Shown one piece after another: positions 34,731 to 45,866 of a stretch of DNA of 64,000 bases. The notes under the pieces are model-generated. The model made no database searches. It had not been told where the DNA came from and worked only from the letters and a program-made list of their open reading frames with translations. Location of the stretch: contig JAECUM010009861.1 of assembly GCA_016617855.1 (NCBI GenBank), positions 1 through 64,000 of the forward strand, read 5' to 3'. How positions within the stretch are numbered: position 1 is the first letter of the stretch; every line of letters starts with the position of its first letter. The stretch is from Megalonaias nervosa (lineage: Eukaryota; Mollusca; Bivalvia; Unionida; Unionidae). The position numbers and the translations under genes are program-made.

Positions 34731-37700
34731 TCACATGAATGGAATTTTTCATTGGTGAAGTCTTATGGAGATCATGAGGTCATCTAAATTTCACAAGATG
34801 TAAACATGTTTCTTGCATTGCAAAAGCAAAATTTTTGAAGCCCAAAAACAGAGAGAGATTATGTTTTCTGAGTGAATATTGACCTTAAAGGGCATTAATT
34901 GACATTAGTTGGGTCTAGATTACTAATGAACATTTAATGAGGTATTTATTTAAACTAGGTGCCCCAGTTTAAAATGACCATCTTAAAATGTAAACTTGCA
35001 TAATCAATCATGATTCAAGAAATGATACAAAATTACAGTATGTAATCTTCATTTCATTCATGAGATTACTTGACCAGCTTGAATGCACACTTACTGTGAT
35101 GTGGCAGGTGTACACTTGTGAACATAAATCGGTGTTTCAGATGGTTCATACTTGGAGTAGGACAATTGCCCTAAAGCTTGTTGAAAAATCGGGACAGTCC
35201 ATAACATTTCAGAACATGTTAGTGAATGACCATGACTTCTACTGGCTATTCATTTTTGTTGTATGACCAGTGTTCATTTCAGAAATGAAAGAAGTGGGGC
35301 CCAGTAGCTCCTACAAGGTGAAAATGGGGGTCATTTAGAAACAGAAAAAAGGGTTACAAATATCCTTGCCTGTTTCTTGCTTAATCAAGAAATTCAAACA
35401 AAATCCGCTACAGCATGGTTTTCTATTATTTTTTTAAAATTTGTCCCTATAAGAATCATGTCCATTTGGGACTTGAATTCCTAATGCTCAGTTAACCATT
35501 TCCCTCCAATATTTATTTTGTCTGTTTGCACCTGTTTTTTTTTCCTCCCAGTACATTAGTTTCGAAATAAATGCAGCCATGTTTTCTCTGAAGATTTTGC
35601 TTCTTTACATTTCTGTCATTGTTCATCCACTATTTGTACTTGACCTCAATGGTTCTCAGGTCTTTTTCATTTTTTGCTGACTGCATGAACGTTGCTGAGG
35701 ATCTCTGCGGACCACTTAATGATTCCTAAAATTGATTGTAGCATTAGCTAACTATTGTAAAGTGCTTTGCATCAAAGTGCTATATATTTTTTAAAAAACT
35801 TAAATCGTAAATATTTTTTTGTTCTACATGTAAAAACTCACAACTCATATTTTAATATAAGGAGACCTTTGCCTTTACTCTTTTCGATCTGAACAGACTT
35901 GTGTACTGACTTGACAAGAGGCACATCTTTTGAACAGTATAAATTTATCCTATTGTTACATGGGAAGAGGAATCCTCTGAGATATGGACATTTAAATTCT
36001 AAATGATCACCTCAGTGTGAACCACATGCTTAGTCCTTAAGCAATAATGACAGTAAATGCAGTCAGCTACATTTGAAACTTGGAGGTTGATTGTACGGCT
36101 GATACCTCAAATGTATGTTGATGGGTGCATTAGGACTACCGTGGATATTTACAAAACAAGGATTGACTGAGATAATACAATTGATCAATCTATTTCTTTT
36201 TAATTTGTACCCTAAGGCAATCCTACAGTCAATTGAATCAGAAATAGCCATGGTGATCCAAATGGTCTCTTTTGTGAAGAAATTTTGGGCAAAGAAAATG
36301 TATGATTTTTGTGTAAATTACAGTGCTGATATACATACTAGGCATAATTTTGTCTTGCAGAAATAGCCATTGGTAACATCTGAATGAATCGACAAGTCAC
36401 GAGGCTGAATATACACAACTTGAAACTAAAAGTTTGTGTACTGTAAAGGACTGGCCATTTAATATTTTGGGCTGGAATGTTTTTCTGAGCTTGCTTTCAT
36501 TACAAGATAAGCTTGTTTCAAATAAAATAAGGAATGGAATAGGGATTTTAATTTTTTTTAAATTTAGACTTCAAATTAGAGCAAGACCATTGTTTTCAAG
36601 TATTTTAACCTCCCCTTTTAGAAAATTAAATGGTCTGACCTTAGAGAGGCTTGACTTAATTGGATGTTCTACATAAATCAAGGCAGTGGCCACTGTCAGC
36701 ACTGTTACAAAATACTGATATTGGCTAGCATCAAAAGAGGATGTTAATTTCAGCTTTGGAATGGCATCTTTGTATTTCACAAAGTCAACTGACTTGGCAT
36801 GACTGTATTTAACAGCCCCAATTATTGTCCCACATTAACAACGGAAGTTGTTAATTGTAATTAAACTGATTAAACTTAATGCTCATGTGAATAATAATAT
36901 GGAAAATTATCAGAACTCAGATGTTCAGAGATTTATTTTCCAACAGATTTTGGGCCTATTGCACTGATGTATTGTCTCCTCAAGTGTCCTTTTTGAACTT
37001 ATTTATTTTTATGGGGAAAATATAAAAACTAAATTTTTTGTCATACGCAAATTATAAATCACCTGGAAATGATATGTCATTAATCTAATTGTAATATAGA
37101 TTTATTTCTTACCATTTTTAGGGTGGAAATATTGAAGTATTACCAGAGTAATTGATGACTTTAATCACTTCCTTACATGCGATTTACAGTATATTTGAGT
37201 AGAAATTTTCTTTAACCAGTCTCTTTTCAAAATATTAAATATTAAACTTAAAACAGAAATTTCTGAATTTGACTAACATTGAATACTGCTAAAGTATGCC
37301 AAAACTTGAAAGTTATATTCATTTTTGGCTTGTTTTCATAAAGCTAATTGTTAAACTGTTGAATAAAATATATAGTTAAACCTGTCTTTGAGTGACCTCT
37401 GCTGTGAATGACCCACCTGTCATGAGTGACCGTAATCATAATGCACAGATCAGTTTTATTATGTAGAAGGACTGTCATGAGTGACTACATACACAATGTG
37501 ACCAACAAACAAGATTTTTTTGGACAAAATAAGCATTTTGACAGTTATGAACAACTGCATCATGAAAACAGAAATAAACACCATGACCATGATTTAATCC
37601 TTTGTAAACATGACCACTCGACAGGATCTGCTGGCAAAGTGCATACTCTTTGAAATAAGACTATCAATGACTATCATGAGAACATAGACAAAAAGCACAG

Positions 37701-38004
37701 ACCTTTATTGAATCCTTGACTGCGTACAAAATAAAGACTTTTCTAAACAAAAACAAACAAAAAGTTCAAACTACCAGTTTGATAAATCTTACTGGTCATG
37801 TATGTAGTGTCATGTTATAGACTGTAAATGAGCCTAAAGTACAAGCAGATTGTTCTAAAATAACATTGCTATGAACAGCCTTACCATGTGAACAGACAAA
37901 TGCCATTGATTTTTAATCCTTTGTAAGTACAGCTAGTTAAAAAGTAAAGGCTTGGCTTTCCAGTTTCCTAATTTTACAGATAATATGTTATCTATCTTGT
38001 CTTT

Positions 38005-38128
38005 GTTATAGATTGTAAACCAGACTAAAGTAAAGGTTATAGATTGTAAACCAGACTAAAGTAAAGGTTATAGATTGTAAACCAGACTAAAGTAAAGGTT
38101 ATAGATTGTAAACCAGACTAAAGTAAAG
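38005..38128. repeat. 31-bp tandem repeat, four copies
   Basis: Four identical units of gttatagattgtaaaccag plus actaaagtaaag. A diverged single unit lies upstream at about 37814-37845, a likely ancestor of the array. Confidence 0.95.
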
Positions 38129-38549
38129 GTCTCTAATTGCCATTGTAGTGGTCGAGTGCATCATTTGGTTTAATCCATATTAGGGGAGTGTGTGAAATGA
38201 GGTCTTCATCATTGCCTTTAATATCAGTAAATGAGAATCATTTTCCAAATTGTCATTGTTAAAGGGTTGTGTCATTTGTTGTTTTTTATGCTACAGTGGT
38301 TTCAGCCCACACACAAAACCATCTCTTAACCTTAGTGCACTCTTTGTTTATAGATTTAATCCCTTTATGTCATCAGTACGCCTTTGACTTCTGTCCATAA
38401 ATAAATTGATTCTCTTTTTTGGATAAGTCATGTTTTTTTATTTCATTCATTGGTACATATACATTGTAATATATTCCATATTTCCCCGAAGCCTGATAAA
38501 AACTTACAATTGATGACTGATAACATTAACAGTTAGCATCTTAAAAAGA

Positions 38550-38730
38550 ATGGCTGAAACTTCAACAAAAAAGAGAAACACTGGAGGAAAGAATTAAAAT
38601 AATTGAAAGAATTAAAAAAAGAGGATGGGGGGCCACTCACAAAATAGCAGCCAGTTTCAGCATTGGTAAAATTCAGATTCAGGGTGTTATAAAAGATGAG
38701 GAGTCAACTAGAAATGAATTCATTTGCTAA
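38550..38730 (+). pseudogene. Tigger/pogo transposase N-terminal fragment
   Basis: An ATG at 38550 opens MAETSTKKRN; after a one-base frame change the frame continues from 38581 as LEERIKIIERIKKRG, then KIAASFSIGKIQIQGVIKDE, and stops at 38730. This is the CENP-B N-terminal helix-turn-helix typical of Tigger/pogo transposases. The rest of the transposase is absent. A possible related terminal sequence (aaacctgtctttgag) is at 37380. Confidence 0.7.
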
Positions 38731-39447
38731 TACATGTACAAGATGTATATCTTTCATGCTGTATAATTTCATTTTCAGATGAATGCATGCAATATTTTAA
38801 CAAGAACTATGAATAAAGAATATAATACATGTACAGTGATTGTGGTTATTTTTTGTTCTTAAAACAATGCTGAATTTCAACCTTGGAAACTGGTCCTTTT
38901 ATACAAACCTGTTATGGGAAACCACCTATCTTGAGAGGCTGCATTTAGTTGGCAGAAGAGGTTGTCTCAAGACATAATTACTGAATTCACCGAAGTCTTT
39001 GTACTTTTTCACATAAAAAGAATCAGAAAATAATTTGTTTACAAGTAATAAAAAAGTAAATACTATTTTAACCTTAGCAGATCTGCATTGTTTCTGCATG
39101 ACATTGTTACCTATACTCATTTGTTCCCAACTATGAATGCTTAGTTGTTAGCAGCAGTCCCATCAGTGCATGTTGAGTTGTTTCCAAATAATAAGCTTTT
39201 TGAGCCAAATCCGTGTAACTTCTTCAAAACTAGTATTTATGCTCAGATTATTATGCATGCATGCAGATTGTTAACACTAAAAACGGCAGTTAAATTGTTA
39301 CATGTTCACGGTGACCATATCATCTAAATAGGAAAAGCAGTGGACAAGTATTTGTTTTTAAGCTTTTCAAAATCTTATAATTTTCATTCAAATACAATCA
39401 TTCAAAATGTGTGTGCATGCGTGCATATATGTATATCTGTCTACATA

Positions 39448-39770
39448 TCACTTGTGTCCTCACCACTCTGGTGGCCTAGTGATTAGAGTGTCCTCGGATT
39501 CAGAAAGTTGTGGGTTCAAACCCCTACTGAGTCATACCAAAGACTTATAAAAATGGTACTAACAGCTGTCTTGCTAAGCACTCAGCATTGATAGGTTAGT
39601 GTTAGGACTGGTCGACCTGGTGTCAGGATAATGTAACTGGGTGGGACATCATGCTACATGCCTGTGGCATGATGCCCCAGTGCTAGACATCACTATAAAC
39701 TGCCACACTGCAGACATCGTAGCGATATGACTGAAAAATTGTTAAAGCTACGTTAAAATTCCAAATCACC
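39448..39770 (+). mobile_element. tRNA-derived SINE, family 2
   Basis: A box ggtggcctagtgattagag and B box gggttcaaaccc are present. The 320-bp body matches 50025-50350 throughout and ends with gttaaagctacgttaaaatt. Confidence 0.9.
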
Positions 39771-40002
39771 CACACACTCGCTGGTATCTGCAGTTCATTT
39801 TTTTTTTTTTAAGAACGAAGATGGATAATAAAAGTTTTACTTTCCAACATGCCCATACATTTCAATATGTTATAATATTCAGATGATGCAATATTTCTGT
39901 AATTGCTAAAACAGACATTTTCTGTTACTGTCATAACAGTGGGTTTGTTAAGTTAATCTCCCTCCCTCTGTTTATATCAGTTTCCATTATAATTTGATTA
40001 TT

Positions 40003-40021
40003 GGTGTGTGTGTGTGTGTGT
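40003..40021. repeat. (GT)n microsatellite
   Basis: About nine GT units. Confidence 0.85.
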
Positions 40022-40449
40022 AGAGAACAACCACCCTCACACCCCAAAAATTAAATGGTTTATCCCTTTCAGGCAGGTTACTCTTCTCGCTCTTGATGGT
40101 GTAGTGTAACCTCAAGAAAAGGCTTTGCACATGACAGACTAATTGGTAAATAAACATTCCCACTAGTTTAAACTTGATCTTGTACAAATTTAATTTCTTT
40201 CCGAATAGGCTGGCAGTATCAGACCACTTGCATATCAACACATAATAAGCAGGTGGTATACTCCTGTAGAAAATCGTTTCTCAAATTTGGCGAAGTCAGT
40301 CCGTTCTTATTAATAAGTCAATATTTCCATACAGAGCGCTAATGATCTTTATTCTAATCAAGACTACCCCAATTATACATATGGTATCAACCATCCAAGA
40401 CAGAAGCGAAGCTACAACTGCTGAACAGCAACCTTAGACAACATGTCAG

Positions 40450-42000
40450 CATTGTTTTATCTACAAATGGCTTCATGTAAGTCATTTGACTCATCAAGGC
40501 AAGAAACAGTGAGTCAGAATTCAAACCTATGAGTCTTATTCAAGCCGATGATCAGTTTTCAATAGTTTTTAAAAAATAATTATAATGTTTCAATACACAA
40601 CAAAAATATTAGTTATATAATGTGACTAAAACCAATAAGGCAATTCCCTTGCCACAAGCATCTGAACATTCTATATGTTAAAAATCTTATTGATGGTTTC
40701 ATGTCATCAGAAATGATCTGAGCATATATGACAAGGCAAGGCATTTATTGTTAGCTTTGTCAGTGCTTTCATCTGCCACTGCTGTCACAAATGATGAATT
40801 TTGCTATCCTCAACAGTGTTTGATTGGCTCTCCAGTAACTCTGAACAGTTAGTAACTGAGTCATACTGTTTGGCAGAATTCTTCAAAATGCCAATGGCAT
40901 CAATTTCTTCAGCCGTTAAGTCGTGTATTAAATTAAGAAGAGATTTGTATTTAACAAAAAGGGATGTCTTCTACACTTAGTGTACAAACTTTAGTAGCAC
41001 TTTCACTGCTATGTCTTGCTTGGAAGAATGTATTTGTAAATCTGCATTCAAATCTGCCTGGTTTTTGTAGACCTTCTATCAGCAGTTTGTGTTCTGGCAA
41101 CCCAGCATGCCTTGCCAGTGTACTGTTCTGAAAGTTTGGGGGTTTTTTTGCACATTTGGTGGAGTTTTTCTTTTTGGCCTCTGTACATACATGGCAAAAC
41201 ATAAAGGCGTCTTCACATTCTTCCCTCGACTTCTTTTTGAAAATGTAGCCTCTGTATTTTCAACCATTGCCGCACAAATTATGTTTTTATCTTATGAGTA
41301 ACTGTTACCTCATCTTTGGATGATGAAGGCTCCACTGGTTCAATAACAATACTGTTATAATCGGTCAGTCATAAACACAACCCAAAAGATAATTTCATTT
41401 GTTTCAGATCTATTTTAATTTTTTTTGCCTTGGATGCCATTTTCAGTCAAACGCTGACAGATCTTGGAACAACACAAGTCATACAACTGAGTGAATGGAA
41501 ATTATTGCTTCATTGCATGACAAAGATGCGCATAAAATAATAGTTTCTCATGAGAATCACTTTAAAATCACGTGTTTATTTTCTGCCTCTTTCTTGGGTG
41601 TGGTGATTGTATGGTTCTAACATCCAGTTGCTACAAATGATGTGACAGTTACAGGTCACATAAGGTCAGCTCTAGGCTCCACACTCAGTTGTAACCCTAT
41701 GTATTATGATAACATTAGCGTAAGAAACAGATGTGCGCATGTTTTTCCTGTTTGGGAGAATTGTAATCTAGCCATTAAAGTAGTTAGACCAAACCTTAAT
41801 TTTGTGTTAATCAGCAAAACATAATATTGAGGTGCATCAATTTACGTACTGGTGAGGAATTTTAGATCAAACCTTTGGTTTTTGTTAATCAAGAAAACAA
41901 TATTGGGGTGCATCAATTTACGTACCGGCAACTATTTTTGTGCGTCAGATCGAAAAAGTCTGCGTATTTGATGCATGATGCATGGGTAGATAAAATACTG
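40450..42000 (-). mobile_element. Internally deleted copy of the 23964-28388 hAT element
   Basis: Ends cattgttttatctac and gtagataaaatactg match those of the 4.4-kb element. A perfect 6-bp duplication tgtcag flanks it (40444-40449 and 42001-42006). It matches the first about 200 bp and last about 1.3 kb of the larger copy. About 2.9 kb in between, holding most of the catalytic and dimerisation region, is missing. The remaining minus-strand frames include FCHVCTEAKKK. It is non-autonomous. Confidence 0.85.
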
Positions 42001-42159
42001 TGTCAGATGTTGCATACCTCAGATGAGAAGAATATACTAGTGTGCTTTGTCAGTCTCTTTGGAAGACTGGAACCTTCAATATTTGGCCAAGTTAGATGGG
42101 ATCACACTCTGAGTTTGTCATATTCCAAGGAAGAAAATCATTCTTGTGTCTGAACAGGC

Positions 42160-43240
42160 AAGGTAGTCCTAACAGAATGGACTCTACATCAAGCAGTTGC
42201 AAAGTCTCTGTTCATTCTTTGGGAAGCAACTTCAGTGGACTTGTTAGCAAAACTTGGAAAAAGTCTCCCATATTAGGTCTCACCCAGTTCCAGACCAAGC
42301 AGCCTGGGCAAAGAATGCCTTCAGCCCGAACTGGGATCAGTTGTTTGTTTTTGTATTCCCACCCTCAGGTTCATTCCACAAATACTTGCACAAGATCAGG
42401 ACATCTACAGCATGGCTCAATCTGATTGCACCTCTGTGGCCTCAGAAGTTATGGTTCAGTGACCTTGACCAGTTGATAGACAAACCAATGGTACTGCCTC
42501 AGAGGGACTATCTTCTCACAACACTGCATTAGACCAATCCTCAGAATCCCTAAATTCCTGCTTGGATCATCTCAGGTGATCTATTTGCCTGGCAAAATCT
42601 TTTAGGAGAGTTGCATCATCCAGGCCCCTGACTTTAAGCATCAAATATCTATGAAGGAAAGTAGAAAATCTTATGTAATTGGTGTACTAGGAAATGTGTT
42701 GATCCTTCCCACCCTCTTTTGTCCTAACATAACAGATCTTATTAAGTACTTCAAGCCACAGAGACAGGTGTCCATAGTGTTTGGAACTGTAGTTTATGAA
42801 ACTGTACTGGAGGTAATTAAGGTCTAAATGTACTTTACAAATGTTTTGTTAATATGATGTTTACTATCACTGCATCAGTCTCCGGTTACCCTTCTGAACT
42901 TTTAAATGCATGTTTTCCATCTTGACAATATCAGTACATGATATTTTTATTATACCTTACTGAAAATTGGTATGACTTGTGGAAAAATAATGACTGCTTT
43001 ACTGAGAAGGTCTTGTTAGGGTTGGCAAGTCTGCATTAGCCAAACGTCCTGCAAAAGAATGAGGACGATCATTAGCCCTTGGGCTGATGTTGTAGGTCAG
43101 ACTGGGTCGATGCACATATCCTAAGAAATCACGAGAACAGAGAGATACTTCTAGCATGGACAAGGTATTTCCATTGTGGAAAGGTAAAGCTTACTAGTAG
43201 TAACAGGTAAGTATTGGATAATTAAAATTAATTTTACTCA
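42160..43240 (+). mobile_element. DIRS-type retrotransposon fragment
   Basis: Frames from about 42150 to 42530 read LNRQGSPNR, then in another frame WTLHQAVAKSLF, PVPDQAAWAKNAFSPNWDQL, FVFVFPPSGSFHKYL, IAPLWPQKLWFSDL and LPQRDYLLTT. This is the end of the RT/RNase H region of DIRS-like retrotransposons. A decayed stretch near 42680-42760 (NWCTRKCVDPSHPLL) looks like the start of the tyrosine recombinase. Frameshifts and stops are frequent. The 3' end near 43195-43235 resembles the ends of the 52190-54425 element. Confidence 0.65.
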
Positions 43241-43496
43241 CCCCACCCCCACCCCCCGAAACTCCTATAGGCTCAAAGCAAAGTGAATGGTAATATTTAT
43301 GGATTTTCTTGCATAGGATTTACTTGATAATGAAATATTTTCCTGGAAAATTTAAATGAAATTTGTACATTTTATTTACTTAATTTGAAGGTTTACAATT
43401 ATACTGGTTCAGTTACAGTTGACACATGAAACAATATTCACTACTACATAGGAGTTTTTAAAAATATGGATAAAACAATTACTGTTTTTGTTTTTG

Positions 43497-43682
43497 TGGG
43501 TTTTAGTGGCACTTTTAACACATTGTTATCTACCATACCAATTAAATATTTTGGGAGCAAAGTGCCTTTATGAAGGACATAGCTGAAGCAGCCACCCCAG
43601 GCTGGCCTGGGTGGGTATTGAATCTGTAATCCATGGATTACAAGTCTGACACTCTACTAACTGAACTACTGCAGCTCCCTAA
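43497..43682 (-). mobile_element. tRNA-derived SINE, family 3
   Basis: On the minus strand the head gtagttcagttagtagagtg and a weak B box (gattcaataccc) are followed by a body with the complement of gcaaagtgccttta. Similar copies lie at 59042 and 61715. Confidence 0.65.
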
Positions 43683-44831
43683 TAGAACATGTACAAGTTA
43701 CTGTGGTCAGGTTGTGAATTATAACCACAGTATTTTTTTAAAATTTTTTTACAAAAACCAGATGAGATCTAAAAATTTACCAAGAAAGTACTGTACTTAG
43801 AGCCGTCAAATAGTGATCATTTCAGCATCAAAACTTGATTGCTCATATTAGCAAGAATAAATGCTCACCATAATCACAAATATCCCAACTGAAACTGCGA
43901 CCTCATGCACAGCAGCAGATAACATAGCAACCTGCCTGTGTATTTGCATTATGCTTACACAAGAATGATTGTATTTACCTGTATTTCACTGTTATCTGTA
44001 GATTTATTAATTATTTTGAGCATTTCTAAAATTGTTCTGGCCCTTCAATTCATGAGGAGATATAGTGCAATGTACTTGTCGACTGGCAGCATGCTATTGG
44101 TCAGCAGTTGATGATTCAGCCAACGTTCATGTAAATGATCAAGGATGTAAACAAGCACTATGGGAATTAGCTTGCACGGCAGTATTTGTACATGAATGAA
44201 TCACAGTGATTGAATGAGATTTTGAATATCAGTCAGTCTGTCCAAATTCCCAATTGCAAAATTGGTCAGCAGTGTGAAAATGCCTGCCACTTGGATTTTG
44301 CAGTTACCCTGCAAATGCTCAGTAGTCCTTAAAAAGTGCTTGAATTTGAAAACCAATGCATTTCTCTGGAAAACATCAATATACTGATATAATCAGGAAG
44401 ACTGTTTTATGTCCATTAAGATGCCAGCAAGTTGATCTTCATTGAAATTGTACTACCGTGTAGGGGCATTTATGAATTAAGAACACTTAAGGTATTGTCA
44501 CTTGCATGCCTCATTTAGGATTTTAATCACCACATAATGTTGAAATAAATGGATGCAGTGTTGACAGGGCTGTCAAGGCTGATAAAGGAGCGAGTCAAGT
44601 GCTCAGCAACAGAAACCATGTTTTCCAATGCAGTTGCCGTGTTGGATCCCATTAAAAGCATTCTGAAGTTCCATGCTATAAGACGTGGCAAGAGTGAAAA
44701 GTACAAAAATGATATACTTACTTTATAGCGGTTTGGTACATGATGTGGTTGGCATTTATGGACCCCAATTACTACAAGTATGTTATAGTGAAGAAGAACT
44801 GCATCTACCTTTTTTTTGTTACCTATTTCAG

Positions 44832-45464
44832 TGCCAATAGCAAAGATGGGGCAGAAGAGGAAAAGTACTCAAGGCCCAGCATCAGCACTACTAGGCAAAA
44901 AATCTGAAACGCCTGTTAATAAAACACAGCCAACTAAATCTCCCCATCAAATCAAGCAGATGAATGGACAAGAAAGGACTCCGGCCCAAAAGAGAAAAGC
45001 ACAGACTCCTGCCAAGGATAATAATCTGAAAAGCACCCCATTGACAAAGGGACAGACACCTACTCAGAAGACTCCAAAAGGTACACCTGGCCAGCAAAAA
45101 GATCTCAAGCAAGCACCTGGTTTAAAACAAACACCCAAATGTAAACTAGCTGTACAGGCTGAAGATTTGAGTGATGATGAGGATGAAGAAGAGGAGGAAG
45201 AGGAGAATAAAGAGGAAGATAAGGAGATTCAGCATCCTATAAAGGGAAGTAATCAGAAACAAATCTCGGCAACCAAGGTACAGACTCCAGTTCAGACTTT
45301 TAAAAAAGAACCTGCAAGTACCCCACTTCAGCAAAAGGGTCAAAAACAAACACCAGGTCAAAAACAACCCCCCCAAGGTAGATTAGTTGTAAAAAGTGCA
45401 GAAGATTCAAGTGAGGAGGATGAAGAGGTAGAGGAGGAGGAAGAAGAAAGTGATGAAGAAGAAG
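44832..45464 (+). CDS. Nucleolin-like gene exon 5 (TP repeats and acidic tracts)
   Basis: This is the largest exon, 633 bases, phase 1 at both ends, with acceptor ctatttcag and donor gtattc. It encodes about 210 residues. The first part is Lys/Gln-rich with many Thr-Pro dipeptides (TPAQK, TPAKD, TPTQK, TPKG, TPGQ), matching the CDK1-type TPxK repeats of the nucleolin N-terminus. There are two long Asp/Glu tracts, at about 45167-45229 and 45408-45463. The segments before the two tracts resemble each other (PGLKQTPKCKLAV versus PGQKQPPQGRLVV), so part of the exon looks internally duplicated with an offset of about 79 residues. An open frame continues past the donor to 45547, but the phase-matched exon 6 and the strong donor argue against readthrough. 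Confidence 0.88.
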
Positions 45465-45795
45465 GTATTCTATTGCAAACTTTTAATCAAATGAGACATC
45501 ATTATTATTATTGCTCCATTGGTTGTCGTCTTGGTTTTCAGCATTGATTTTAATATTTGGATTTTACTTCTGTATTATCATGACCATTAGTCACTTTTAA
45601 AGTATGTATGAATAGCAGCAATTAACTTCAACTTGTACCTGCATTTATTCAAAAAGCAGACCTGAATTACACAGATTCTAGTTTGGTTACATCGATTTGT
45701 AGCTAGAAGCACGTGCCAAGTTCATTGTCAAAATATGTCATTAAAGGGAAATAATCACTGACCATTATTTTACATGTATATGTCATTGACATTTA

Positions 45796-45800
45796 ATATA

Positions 45801-45864
<64 letters not shown>
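45796..45864. repeat. (TG)n(TA)n microsatellite
   Basis: About seven TG units run into more than 25 TA units. Confidence 0.95.

Positions 45865-45866
<2 letters not shown>

Larger units (their letters stand above)
31218..44831 (+). other. Intron 4 of the plus-strand nucleolin-like gene
   Basis: The largest intron, 13.6 kb. It holds a SINE, hAT and Tigger transposase remnants, unknown repeats, a 31-bp tandem repeat, a family-2 SINE, a deleted hAT copy, a DIRS-type fragment and a family-3 SINE. Stretches 35050-37370, 38740-39440 and 43690-44831 show nothing recognisable beyond AT-rich sequence. Confidence 0.6.

Noticed and set aside
37376..38960. A full Tigger element bounded by aaacctgt-like ends at 37380 and 38910
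   Set aside because: Both end-like sequences are in the same orientation, so they cannot be the two ends of one TIR element.
45465..45547. Readthrough of exon 5 into a longer acidic protein
   Set aside because: The added residues are unlike the exon, the gtattc donor fits, and the next exon is in matching phase.
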